Source of the DNA: Mucilaginibacter ginsenosidivorax
Lineage (GTDB): Bacteria > Bacteroidota > Bacteroidia > Sphingobacteriales > Sphingobacteriaceae
Direction: 5' to 3'
Assembly (NCBI RefSeq): GCF_007971525.1
Contig: NZ_CP042437.1
Span: forward strand, 4,154,001-4,218,000
DNA length: 64,000 nt
The notes below the pieces were generated by a model. The model did not search any database and had not been told where the DNA came from. It worked only from the letters and a program-made list of their open reading frames with translations. This document shows, in pieces, positions 44,375 to 53,880 of this stretch; the stretch's first letter is position 1, and each line of letters starts with the position of its first letter. A program made the translations under genes and the position numbers.

Positions 44375-47300
44375 ATGAGTCGAATATTTCTTTTTATTTC
44401 GTGTTTATACCAACTTTTTGCCGGATCGTCCTATTCGCAAACACCCGCCCTTAAATTTAAACAGCTTAGTACAAACCAGGGTCTTTCCCAAAGCCACGTG
44501 ACAGCCATTATTAAAGATAGCCGTGGCTTTATGTGGTTTGGGACCGAAGACGGCCTTAACAAATACGATGGCTATAAATTTACCCATTATAAGCACGATC
44601 AGAATAACAAGACAACAATTATAGATAATTATGTACAATCAATAACGGAAGATAGTTCCCATAATTTATGGGTTGGGACCGAAAGCGGGCTTGATAGATT
44701 TGACCGGGCTACAAATACATTTATCCATTACTCCAATCAAACAACTTTTGCTGTCATGTCTGTTTTTTTGGATAGTAAAAAAAGGATGTGGCTGGGTACC
44801 AGTAAGGGCTTATATCTGTTTAATACTACAAATGGTTCATTTAAAAAATTTACACATGCAGATAAAAGCACAAACAATGTAATTAGCGATTTTATATACA
44901 AAGTTACCGAAGATAATAATGGCTGGCTATGGATAGCAACGGACGACGGGCTTTACCATTTTAATCCCCAAAACGGTAAGTTTATTGGTTATTTTCATGA
45001 TGCGGCAAACAATACCAGTTTAGGCGCCAGCTGGATAAAAGCAGTTTATAAAGATAGCAAGGGCAATATTTGGGTAGGTACACACGGCGGCGGGCTTGCG
45101 TTATATAACCCCGCCAGCAACTCATTTATAAATTTTAAACACGATCCCAATAATAGTAACAGTATTTGCCATAACGATATCCTTTCGATGCTGGAAACTG
45201 ACGGGAAGCTATGGATAGGAACCGAAAATGGCGGCATAAGTGTGCTGGACTATCGGGCAAATAAATTTGTTTGTTACAAATTTGATGCAAATGATCCTTA
45301 CAGCCTAAGCAGTAACTCTGTTTATTGTTTGTATAAGGATGATACAGGAAATACCTGGATAGGCACATATTCGGGTGGTGTCGATTTTTTACCGGCGTTG
45401 GGCAATAAGTTCAGTTCATATAGTCAAAATCCAAACAATCCAAATAGTTTGAGCAATAACTATGTGCTGGGTATATCCGGAGACGATAGCGACGAAAACA
45501 TATGGATCGGCACCGATGGGGGTGGTTTGAATTTATTTAACCGGAAAAAAAAGACCTTTGTGCATTATCTGCATAACGATAATAACAGTAATACCATAAG
45601 TAATAATTACCCTATGGTTATTGTGCCAATAAATAAAGATATTATCAGTATTGGTTACCACATTGGCGGATTTGACTTGTTTGATAAAAGAAAGGGAACT
45701 TTTATCCATCACCTGCCGCAGGCAAATAATCCACGCAGCCTTTCCCTTTCTGATGTCAATATTATGTGTAAAGACAATGAAGGCAACATATGGGTAGGTA
45801 CCTGGAAAGGAGGGCTAAATTACTATAATGTAAAAACCGGCCTGTTTACACGGTACAGGAATAACCCGCAGGATAATAACAGTATAAGCAGCGATATTAT
45901 TACCGCCCTGTTTCAGGATAGGCAAGGTAATATGTGGATAGGTACCGATAATGGGCTGGATATATTAAACCCGAAAACCGGCAGTATTACCCATTACAGG
46001 CACGATGAGGGAAACAAGCATAGCCTATCAAACAACACTATTGATGTAATAAAAGAGGCTGATAATGGTGATGTATGGATTGGCACCAACAGCGGACTTG
46101 ACCTTTTTAATAGGCACAACCAAACTTTTACGATATATACCGAAAGGGAAGGTCTGCCCAACAACATGATCCGTGCGATTTTAAAAGATGGTAGAGGCAA
46201 CTTCTGGATAAGCACCAACAAAGGAATTTCCCGGTTTAATCCTCAAACCCAAACCGTCAGAAACTACGGCATTTCTGATGGGTTGCAGGGCGATGAGTTT
46301 AAAAGCCACTCCTGTTTTCAAACTGCCGACGGGGAAATGTTTTTTGGAGGCGTAAACGGATTCAGTACTTTTTATCCGGATAGCTTAAAAGATAATGACT
46401 TTATTCCTCCGGTTTATGTTACCGGGTTGCAAATTTTTAACAAGCAGGTAAGCACCGCCGATAAAAATTCGGTGCTTCAAAAAGATATCAGCGAAACAAG
46501 CTCCATAAACCTTTCCTATAAACACTCGGTACTTACTTTTGAGTTTGCAGCTCTGAATTATACCATTCCCGAAAAAAACCAATACGCCTATAAGCTGGAA
46601 AATTTTGATAAAGACTGGAACTATGTTGGCAATAAGCGAACCGCCACTTATACTAACCTTGATCCGGGTACATATACATTCAGGGTTAAAGCATCAAATA
46701 ACGATGGTAAATGGAACAACAAAGGCACGGCTATCACTATTTATATTGCGCCTCCATTTTGGCTCACCTGGTGGTTTAAGCTAATTGTAGCTTTAACTTT
46801 TATTATAAGCGGTCCGGCATTTTATGTTATCCGTACGCGTGCCATATTAAATCAAAAAGCCGAGCTTGAGCGCCAGGTAAAAGAACGTACCGAGCAGCTG
46901 GCACGGGCAATAGAAGTAGAGAAAAAATTGGCGCTTGAAGCCGAAGAAGCTAACCGCGCCAAAAGTATATTTTTGGCTACCATGAGCCACGAGATCCGCA
47001 CGCCTATGAATGGGGTAATCGGGATGGCTTCTTTACTTGCCGAAACGCCTTTAAATGAAGAACAGCTAACCTTTACCGAATCTATACAAACCTGTGGCGA
47101 AGACCTGCTGGCAGTTATCAACGATATTTTAGATTTTTCTAAAATAGAATCGGGCAACATGGAGCTGGAAGAAAAGGATTTTAGCCTGCGTACCTGTATT
47201 GAAGAAGTTTTTGATGTTTTTGCCCTAAAGGCGGCTCATCTAAAACTCGACCTGGTTTACCAGATTGACTATGACGTACCGGCGCAAATTATTGGGGATA

Positions 47301-48514
47301 GTTTAAGGCTTAGGCAAATCCTGATCAACCTGATAAGTAACGCTATCAAGTTTACCAAAAAAGGTGAAATTTATGTGGCTGTACATTTGCTCAGTACGTC
47401 AGAAGATAATCACATCGAATTAAGCTTTGATATAAAAGATACTGGCATTGGTATTTCTGCCGATAAGCTGCACCGGCTATTTAAAGCGTTTTCGCAGGTT
47501 GATTCATCAACAACCCGTCAGTATGGTGGTACCGGGCTTGGCCTGGTTATAAGCGAGCAGCTGGTGAAGCTAATGGGCGGTAAAATTAGTGTGGAGAGTG
47601 AAATTGACAAAGGAAGTACTTTCAGGTTTAATATTCATACACAAAGGAGTTTACTGCAAGATGCCGTGCAAATAAACCAAAGTATGATTGGTTTTGAAAA
47701 AAGCGCGATTTTGATTGTTGATGATAACGATACCAATTGCCGGATTTTAAAAGGCCAGCTGGAGCAGTGGCAGCTAAGCCCGGTGGTGGCCAATTCGGGC
47801 GAGCAGGCCCTTGATATTTTATCGCAACAGCACGATTTTAAACTGGTTATTACAGATATGCAAATGCCGTTTATGGATGGGATTGAGCTGGCCAATTTAA
47901 TACGGGCTAAATATCCCGATTTACCAATAATGCTTTTAAGCTCGATAAGTTATATTTTCCATAAGGATAACCCCGGCCTTTTTTGTGCGATATTAACCAA
48001 ACCTGCCAAGCAAAATAATTTATACAAGCATATTATAAAAGAGCTTGCCAGGCATGTAAACGCACCCGGCAACGAGCAGGTGCCAGCCGATGCTGCCAAA
48101 CATAAACTGCCTGATAATTTCTCGGAAAGGTACCCATTGCATATTCTGGTTGCTGAAGATAACCAGATGAACCAAAAATTAATTATGAAGGTTTTGAGTA
48201 AACTGGGATATGAAGCCGAATTGGCTGCCGATGGATTGGAAGCCCTGGAGTTGGTTAATAAAAAAACATTCGACGTGATTTTGATGGACGTACAAATGCC
48301 CAAAATGGACGGCCTGGAAGCCACGCGAATAATAAAAAAACGTTTCCCCGAGCGTCCTTTTATTATTGCGATGACAGCCAATGCACTGCAAACCGATTTG
48401 CAAATTTGTATGGATGCAGGTATGGACGATTATATAAGCAAGCCATTTAAACTGGACGACCTGGTGAACAAGCTGGAAAAATGGGCGTTAAAAGGTAGCG
48501 TGCGCATAAGTTAG
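44375..48514 (+). CDS. hybrid sensor histidine kinase with two-component propellers
   Basis: A 1379-residue membrane sensor. It has a signal peptide, then periplasmic two-component propeller repeats (about 25-690; units like NIWVGTHGGGL and NMWIGTDNGLD), a Y_Y_Y domain (about 725-795), a transmembrane helix (about 800-822) and a HisKA domain with SHEIRTPMNG near 871. The ATPase domain has ILINLISNAIKFTKKG and GGTGLGLVIS. Two receivers follow, near 1110-1230 (Asp in VITDMQMPFMDG) and 1255-1375 (Asp in ILMDVQMPKMDG). There is no AraC-type HTH at the end, so output passes through phosphotransfer. It is a close paralogue of the kinase at 61118. Confidence 0.95.
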   Translation: MSRIFLFISCLYQLFAGSSYSQTPALKFKQLSTNQGLSQSHVTAIIKDSRGFMWFGTEDGLNKYDGYKFTHYKHDQNNKTTIIDNYVQSITEDSSHNLWVGTESGLDRFDRATNTFIHYSNQTTFAVMSVFLDSKKRMWLGTSKGLYLFNTTNGSFKKFTHADKSTNNVISDFIYKVTEDNNGWLWIATDDGLYHFNPQNGKFIGYFHDAANNTSLGASWIKAVYKDSKGNIWVGTHGGGLALYNPASNSFINFKHDPNNSNSICHNDILSMLETDGKLWIGTENGGISVLDYRANKFVCYKFDANDPYSLSSNSVYCLYKDDTGNTWIGTYSGGVDFLPALGNKFSSYSQNPNNPNSLSNNYVLGISGDDSDENIWIGTDGGGLNLFNRKKKTFVHYLHNDNNSNTISNNYPMVIVPINKDIISIGYHIGGFDLFDKRKGTFIHHLPQANNPRSLSLSDVNIMCKDNEGNIWVGTWKGGLNYYNVKTGLFTRYRNNPQDNNSISSDIITALFQDRQGNMWIGTDNGLDILNPKTGSITHYRHDEGNKHSLSNNTIDVIKEADNGDVWIGTNSGLDLFNRHNQTFTIYTEREGLPNNMIRAILKDGRGNFWISTNKGISRFNPQTQTVRNYGISDGLQGDEFKSHSCFQTADGEMFFGGVNGFSTFYPDSLKDNDFIPPVYVTGLQIFNKQVSTADKNSVLQKDISETSSINLSYKHSVLTFEFAALNYTIPEKNQYAYKLENFDKDWNYVGNKRTATYTNLDPGTYTFRVKASNNDGKWNNKGTAITIYIAPPFWLTWWFKLIVALTFIISGPAFYVIRTRAILNQKAELERQVKERTEQLARAIEVEKKLALEAEEANRAKSIFLATMSHEIRTPMNGVIGMASLLAETPLNEEQLTFTESIQTCGEDLLAVINDILDFSKIESGNMELEEKDFSLRTCIEEVFDVFALKAAHLKLDLVYQIDYDVPAQIIGDSLRLRQILINLISNAIKFTKKGEIYVAVHLLSTSEDNHIELSFDIKDTGIGISADKLHRLFKAFSQVDSSTTRQYGGTGLGLVISEQLVKLMGGKISVESEIDKGSTFRFNIHTQRSLLQDAVQINQSMIGFEKSAILIVDDNDTNCRILKGQLEQWQLSPVVANSGEQALDILSQQHDFKLVITDMQMPFMDGIELANLIRAKYPDLPIMLLSSISYIFHKDNPGLFCAILTKPAKQNNLYKHIIKELARHVNAPGNEQVPADAAKHKLPDNFSERYPLHILVAEDNQMNQKLIMKVLSKLGYEAELAADGLEALELVNKKTFDVILMDVQMPKMDGLEATRIIKKRFPERPFIIAMTANALQTDLQICMDAGMDDYISKPFKLDDLVNKLEKWALKGSVRIS

Positions 48515-48519
48515 GCGGG

Positions 48520-48813
48520 TTAGTCGCCTTCCGTTAAAAATCCCTGATCAACGATTTTAAACTTTGTTATAGTTTCAGACAGGATTTTTCTTTTGTTCGA
48601 AGCTGATTCTTTCATGCTTTCGGTCATAAAAGAAACAAGCATATCCACATGGCTCCGGTAAATTCTGCTTTTGCCATAAGCATCTATATACAGGCCTGTT
48701 TTTTCCCTGAGGTGCAAAAAAACAAATTCAATTTCAGCAAAATTATCCTGGCTGATTTCAAATAATATCTTTTTTTTATTCGTGTCCAATAAGTCATAAA
48801 AATCTATAGCCAT
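48520..48813 (-). CDS. hypothetical protein downstream of RlaP genes
   Basis: A 97-residue soluble protein, charged and mostly helical (FEISQDNFAEIEFVFLHLRE, SHVDMLVSFMTESMKE), with no signal or membrane segment and no motif I recognise. It is the last minus-strand gene of the RNA-repair run, 44 bp after the second nucleotidyltransferase, and converges on the hybrid kinase with 5 bp between stops. Membership in the repair operon is inferred from strand and spacing. Confidence 0.7.
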   Translation of the reverse strand: MAIDFYDLLDTNKKKILFEISQDNFAEIEFVFLHLREKTGLYIDAYGKSRIYRSHVDMLVSFMTESMKESASNKRKILSETITKFKIVDQGFLTEGD

Positions 48814-48857
48814 ATTTTTGAATTCGCTATAAGCGGCTGTTTATTTTTTTATTAAAG

Positions 48858-49928
48858 TCAGCCTTTATAAAAAGCCTCTCTTATCTGCACTAAAAGCAAT
48901 TCGGTTTTATCCATATCCGGCCTTTCGGGCAGGGTTGATGTTTCATAGGCCGCTTTTACGCTTTCCATTTTTCCTTCCACCATTTTCATCAGTTCGTCAA
49001 ACTCAAATTCGCCGTTGCGGATCCTGAGTAAAAAATCACGGTCGTTGCGTTGTACTATTACCTGTTGAGATACAGCTATTTCTTCGGCCATGTTGAGCAA
49101 CCTGAAGGTGTGCATCATATTTTTGGCATCGTAGCTTTTGCCATGCGACAGCGTACTTTGGTACCGCAAATCGTTCCGTTTATCTTCCCACGCCTGGTAC
49201 TCCTTATATTCCCGGCAGTAAATGGAATAGCTATCTTTATTAAAATTCATCACTGCCAGGTTTTCAATTCCCTTGGGTACCTGGCTTAGCTGTACATCAT
49301 CAGCCCCGGCCCCAGAGATGAGCCCTTTTAACCGGCCTTCTGTCAGCTGGTTTTGATGGTATAATAAATACACATTCCTGAAATGGTCCAGGCTAACAAG
49401 GCCGCATTGCTCCTGGGTGTAGTGGTTTCCCCCCAGCCACTCCTTTAACGGGATACTGCCGCTATTGTGTATCACATAGCAAAAATCCAATACCGATTTA
49501 CGTTCGCTATCCATCGGCCGGTTTATCTTTTTGTTGAGGCCCCGCGCCTTTTTTATTTGTGTTTGCGCATAGCCTGCAAAGGTATCCATGCACAGTTTTG
49601 ATAAAAAATCGGCAGGTTTTACCAAATCCATCAGCGGATGGCGGTACAATACATGCCCGGCCGGGGTGTTTAGCAACTCCAGGATATTGGGGTTGTTTTT
49701 AACCAGCAGATCAAGAAACCGGCCTATCTCAAAATAAACCTCGTCATTGGTGGCATTGGCTATCTGTTCCTGCCGCTCAAAGCCATACAGTTGTTTTTGC
49801 GGCATCATGAAAATGCCCTTTTTGTCCACGTCCGATCCGGCCACGTTCAGGTTATAAGCGGTGCTGCCGCTTACACAATCCAGCAGGATCAACTCTTTAC
49901 GTAATTTTAATTCCTTGTAGTCCATCAT
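48858..49928 (-). CDS. RlaP-type predicted nucleotidyltransferase (second copy)
   Basis: A 356-residue protein of the DNA polymerase beta superfamily. The active-site strand-turn is LLDCVSGSTAYNLNVAGSDVDKKGIFM, shown in parts as GSTAYNL and SDVDKKGIF: the GS motif followed by D-x-D. The C-terminal helical region is long. RlaP (RNA ligase-associated) nucleotidyltransferases are known neighbours of RtcB and Pnkp/Hen1 in bacterial RNA repair and are predicted to add nucleotides to broken RNA ends. It overlaps the upstream paralogue by 4 bp; the two differ in length and active-site context, so they may act on different ends. Confidence 0.85.
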   Translation of the reverse strand: MMDYKELKLRKELILLDCVSGSTAYNLNVAGSDVDKKGIFMMPQKQLYGFERQEQIANATNDEVYFEIGRFLDLLVKNNPNILELLNTPAGHVLYRHPLMDLVKPADFLSKLCMDTFAGYAQTQIKKARGLNKKINRPMDSERKSVLDFCYVIHNSGSIPLKEWLGGNHYTQEQCGLVSLDHFRNVYLLYHQNQLTEGRLKGLISGAGADDVQLSQVPKGIENLAVMNFNKDSYSIYCREYKEYQAWEDKRNDLRYQSTLSHGKSYDAKNMMHTFRLLNMAEEIAVSQQVIVQRNDRDFLLRIRNGEFEFDELMKMVEGKMESVKAAYETSTLPERPDMDKTELLLVQIREAFYKG

Positions 49929-50677
49929 TGTATATACCTCCTGAACACCTCATTTAACGGCTGCGCCGGTTGCTGTTCTGATGTAAATTGTTGTAGCTGC
50001 GCTTTGCAGCTATTCAGGGTATCAGCCAGCCATTCGTTTAACAGATCAACCGACTTTATCATCGCCTTTTCATCGGCCATTTGTTTTTTTGCCAATAACC
50101 CGTTTATTGCGGCCTGTATTTTGTTATCGGTCAACAATACCCGTAGCTTTTCAAATTCCATTGGCGGTACGGTTTGTTTCTCCACTATCCAACGGCAGGC
50201 AAGCGCCGGGCGCAACGCGTAAAAATATCGTTTAAGTTTTACCTCTTCGCCCTGCAAATCATCCCGAAGGGTGTTATGCGCCATAGATAAATAGTGGTTT
50301 CCGGCAGATCGTAAAGAAAAATAGCCCGGCATCAAACTGCGCAACTCATCAGCAAAAGCATCATCCTGCCGGTATACTATGGGCGATTGCAGCCACTCGT
50401 ACAAGGGCGCGTTTGATTTCATGAACAGCTTTAAAGTTTTCTTTAAATCCCAGCCGCCTATATCCAATACCTCGTTAACCGGCAGGCCAACAACATCGGG
50501 CATTTCAATAATGCTCAAATAATCGTTGGCAGGGCGGGAGTAGATAAACCGCACATCAAAATCACTATCGGGCGAGGCAAAGCCCCAGGCCCTGCTGCCC
50601 GATTCGCAGGCGTACAATATCTTTATATTTTCAGACTGCTCCAGTTCGAGCAGTTTTTGGAGGATGGTTTGTTTCAT
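49925..50677 (-). CDS. RlaP-type predicted nucleotidyltransferase (first copy)
   Basis: A 250-residue protein with the pol-beta-type active site CESGSRAWGFASPDSDFDVRF (GSRAWGF and DSDFDVRF), followed by WDLKKTLKLFMKSN and a helical body. This is the typical RlaP form. It would act on RNA termini, as judged from known associations with RNA ligases. It overlaps the longer paralogue by 4 bp and lies downstream of pnkp on the same strand. The intervening 340 bp hold a nested repeat element that may have separated originally adjacent genes. Confidence 0.87.
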   Translation of the reverse strand: MKQTILQKLLELEQSENIKILYACESGSRAWGFASPDSDFDVRFIYSRPANDYLSIIEMPDVVGLPVNEVLDIGGWDLKKTLKLFMKSNAPLYEWLQSPIVYRQDDAFADELRSLMPGYFSLRSAGNHYLSMAHNTLRDDLQGEEVKLKRYFYALRPALACRWIVEKQTVPPMEFEKLRVLLTDNKIQAAINGLLAKKQMADEKAMIKSVDLLNEWLADTLNSCKAQLQQFTSEQQPAQPLNEVFRRYIQ

Positions 50678-50696
50678 GTTAAAATATTAAAAAAAA

Positions 50697-51013
50697 TGTA
50701 GAGACGCATAATTGCGTCTCCCGCATGCAAATCACCCACGCAAATCAACCTTATAATGACGTGTTTATAAGTTGTTGACTGTCAATATCGAATATTTGTC
50801 ATTGCGAGGTACGAAGCAATTCCCGACATGCTAAGTTCCACATAGTTCGGGATTGCTTCGTACCTCGCAATGACGGTAGTTTAGGACATATAATTTAACT
50901 ATATTTCGTTGCACGTCATAACATTTTTTTTAAGGTGCTATCTGATGGTTACTCACAATTGGACCCACAAATCTTACACCTAAACGCGGGAGACGCAATT
51001 ATGCGTCTCTACA
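50697..51013. repeat. nested palindromic repeat element between rlaP and pnkp
   Basis: The outer terminal inverted repeats are perfect over 28 bp (50697-50724 and 50986-51013), and each is itself a small hairpin, GAGACGCA-TAAT-TGCGTCTC. Inside, at 50798-50874, is a second, unrelated palindrome of about 28-bp arms (GTCATTGCGAGGTACGAAGC near its left end). The element ends 5 bp from the pnkp stop. No transposase is present, so it fits a MITE-like element with an inner insertion. Confidence 0.8.
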
Positions 51014-51018
51014 AAAAA

Positions 51019-53580
51019 TTACAATCTCGGGTCAACCGGCTCGCTTTCCATGGCCAGTACGCCGAACACGCACTGGTGTACACGCCTTAACGGTTCCTTA
51101 TCAGTAAAACGCTGTAACCCTTCAACGCCAAGTAAAAACTCGCGTAAGGCCAGGCCTCTTTTGGCGTTTAGCCCCCGTGATTTTAGTCGCTCTATATTTT
51201 CGGGCGCGGTATATTCCGGGCCGTAAATAATTCGCAGGTACTCCCTGCCCCGTATTTTAATGGCGGGCTGTATCAGTCCCTTTTTATCTTTTTCGATAAA
51301 ATGATAGGGCTTAACTACCATGCCCTCGCCGCCTTTAGCTGTCAATGCTAACCACCATTCTGTAGCTTCGTTTATGCTGGCAGCATCATTCAGGTTTACA
51401 ACCTTATAAGGCGTTGCCAGCAATATGGCCGGGTCATGCGAACAGATCTTCGCAATCTGCTCCATATGCCACTCGTGGTTTTCGTCCGTCCATAGTTTCC
51501 CTTCGGATGCCATGATGTGGAAGGGCGCCAGCTTGTAATCGTCCAAACTGTTTACCGGCCAGCAATAGCGCTGGTAAGCAGCTGTAAACTTTGCTGCCTC
51601 CTGTTGCCTTTCACTGTATTCGACCAAAAGTGTTTCGCCATTGGCATCTCTGGCGGCCAGTTGCTTTAAAGCGTCGGTTACTTCGGCTAAAGCATGAGTG
51701 GCGGCCGTACCCACAGCGGCATACTGTGTTTGCAATAAAGCTTGCGCTTTGGCGCTCCATGGCATCAGTTCGGTATCCAGGCAAACCCAATCGGTATCAA
51801 AACGCTCGTAAAATCCCGAATTGATCAACGCCTCATTCAGCCTGCCAAGCAAGGCCTGCTCGGTATTTTTATCATTAAAAAATGCCCTGCCGGTGCGGGT
51901 ATAAATGGTGCCAATACCCTCATTGCTGATGCCAAAAGCCTTGCTAATGGCGGCCTCGTTTTTACCCACAATAACTACCGCCCTTGACCCCATATGTTTT
52001 TCCTGGCAAACTACCCGGCCAATTTCTGCCGCCTGGTAATAATCAAACGCCTCGGTCGGGAACTCCAGGTAATCATCCAGTATACTGGTTTTGCCTGGAC
52101 TCATGGTTGGCGGCAAATAAATGAGCCATTTTGGGTTAATGGCAAAGCGGCTCATCACTTCCAAAGCCGCAATGGCATTCTCTTCCCTGATGGTGATATT
52201 GTTGCCCAACCGGGTTTCTACAATTTGTTTTCCCGTAAAATCGGCAATATCCAGTACCTGGTCGTTTTCCTGTTGCAGGGTTAAGCTATCTATTGATGGC
52301 TTAACATAGTTTAAAGGCTTTGCCGGTTCGCAGTAAACCTCCTTCGCTTTTACAGCAACCAGTTCCCGTTCGGGGTAGCGTAACGCTGTAAGTGATCCGC
52401 CAAATACGCAGCCGGTATCAATATCGATGGTATTGTTTAACCACTGCGCCTGCGGTACCGGCGTGTGGCCATAAACTACCATAGCCTTGCCGGTGTATTC
52501 GGCAGCCCAGTTAAGCCTTACGGGTAAACCAAATTCATCTATCTCGCCCGTTGTATCGCCATATAAACAAAACTCGCGCACCGCGCCGGATCCGCGCCCC
52601 TGCATGCTTTCCTTTAGTCCCGCATGGGCAACCACCAGTTTGCCATCGTCAAATACATAATGGCTTACTAAGTCATCAATGAATTTGCTTACCTGGTTCT
52701 TAAATTCAGGCGTTTCGCCCGCTAATTGCTCAATTGATTTTTCCAGGCCGTGCTTAGACTGTACGTTTTTACCATTAAGCCAGCGCATTAGTTTTATATC
52801 ATGGTTACCCGGTACACAATATGCCGTACCGGCGGCTGTCATCGCCATTACCAATTTTAACACTTCGGGCGTTTTAGGCCCGCGGTCAACAAGGTCGCCT
52901 GCAAATACGGCTTTTCTGCCTTCGGGATGCGCCCAGGTTTCTGCATTGTTTACATAGCCTAATTTGCCCAACAGGGTTACCAGTTCGTCATAGCATCCAT
53001 GTATATCGCCTATAATATCCAACGGGCCGTTTTCGTGCTTTTTGTTATTATACAATGGGTCGCGGACGATGCCGGTTATGGCATCCACCTCCTCTGGCGA
53101 CCGTAATTCGATGATATTGCGAAAACCTTCATACTTCAGCTTTTTAAAACTGCGCTTTAACTGCGAGATATGCTGCGGGATAACATGAGCGCCAAAATTA
53201 CGGTCGGGCCGCAAGGCGTTCCTGGTGGCGCAAACTTTTTCGGGCATATTCAGGATGATGGCCACCGGAAGGCAATGGTACTCTTTGGCCAGTTTTACCC
53301 AGTCGCGGCGTGCTTCTTCCTGTACGTTGGTCGCGTCTATCACGGTAAGCAAGCCGTTTTTTAAACGCAAGCCGGTAATGTACCTTGCCAGGGCAAAAGC
53401 ATCTGCCGATGCAGCCTGGTTATTTTCATCATCGCTCACCATGCCACGGCAGGTATCCGACGATATAATTTCCGTTGGTTTAAAAAGCTTCCGGGCAAAA
53501 CTCGATTTTCCCGAGCCTGTTGCACCTATCAGCACCACTAAAGCCAATTCGGGTATTTTTATATTTTTATCTCTTGACAT
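51019..53580 (-). CDS. pnkp: polynucleotide kinase-phosphatase-ligase
   Basis: An 853-residue bacterial Pnkp. The N-terminal 5'-kinase has the P-loop VLIGATGSGKSSFARKLF. The middle metallophosphatase has DIIGDIHGCYDEL, GDLVDRGP and PGNHDIK for removing 2',3'-cyclic or 3'-phosphates. The C-terminal ligase module has the adenylylated Lys in CQEKHMGSRAVV. Together with Hen1 it repairs RNA cut by ribotoxins. Length fits the family. Hen1 is encoded 300 bp upstream on the same strand, with a repeat element between, so co-transcription is likely but interrupted by structured DNA. Confidence 0.96.
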   Translation of the reverse strand: MSRDKNIKIPELALVVLIGATGSGKSSFARKLFKPTEIISSDTCRGMVSDDENNQAASADAFALARYITGLRLKNGLLTVIDATNVQEEARRDWVKLAKEYHCLPVAIILNMPEKVCATRNALRPDRNFGAHVIPQHISQLKRSFKKLKYEGFRNIIELRSPEEVDAITGIVRDPLYNNKKHENGPLDIIGDIHGCYDELVTLLGKLGYVNNAETWAHPEGRKAVFAGDLVDRGPKTPEVLKLVMAMTAAGTAYCVPGNHDIKLMRWLNGKNVQSKHGLEKSIEQLAGETPEFKNQVSKFIDDLVSHYVFDDGKLVVAHAGLKESMQGRGSGAVREFCLYGDTTGEIDEFGLPVRLNWAAEYTGKAMVVYGHTPVPQAQWLNNTIDIDTGCVFGGSLTALRYPERELVAVKAKEVYCEPAKPLNYVKPSIDSLTLQQENDQVLDIADFTGKQIVETRLGNNITIREENAIAALEVMSRFAINPKWLIYLPPTMSPGKTSILDDYLEFPTEAFDYYQAAEIGRVVCQEKHMGSRAVVIVGKNEAAISKAFGISNEGIGTIYTRTGRAFFNDKNTEQALLGRLNEALINSGFYERFDTDWVCLDTELMPWSAKAQALLQTQYAAVGTAATHALAEVTDALKQLAARDANGETLLVEYSERQQEAAKFTAAYQRYCWPVNSLDDYKLAPFHIMASEGKLWTDENHEWHMEQIAKICSHDPAILLATPYKVVNLNDAASINEATEWWLALTAKGGEGMVVKPYHFIEKDKKGLIQPAIKIRGREYLRIIYGPEYTAPENIERLKSRGLNAKRGLALREFLLGVEGLQRFTDKEPLRRVHQCVFGVLAMESEPVDPRL

Positions 53581-53655
53581 TTCTTCTTTTGTTTAATTCC
53601 TCTCCCGTCATACTTAAGCGAATTATGCACGGGGTGTTTCGGTTCAAATAATCAT

Positions 53656-53835
53656 AGGCTTTGAACGCTGGCCACGACTCACCCCGGCTACGCTGCGCTG
53701 GCCGACCCTCTCTCCGGCTGAAGCCGCAAAGAGGGTGAAATCCATTTTTTATTTTTCTTTTTTCGCCCCTCTATGCGACGCAGTCGGAGAGAGGGGAAGA
53801 CGGGCGCAGCCTCGTCGGGGTGAGTCGTCGCCGCC
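53656..53835 (+). repeat. palindromic repeat, family C copy 1
   Basis: Arms begin near CGACTCACCCCG and end near CGGGGTGAGTCG, with inner GAGAGGG/CCCTCTC stems. It opens with GGCTTTGAACGC. The second copy, inverted, is at 55444-55655, so hen1 and its operator are bracketed. Confidence 0.75.
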
Positions 53836-53880
53836 ATGCGATATACGTTATTCCCCCTTCAGAATTTCGCCAAATGCGGG

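Noticed and set aside
51019..53580. Product considered as a simple metallophosphatase
   Set aside because: An N-terminal P-loop kinase and a C-terminal KHMGSRA ligase motif show the full three-domain Pnkp.
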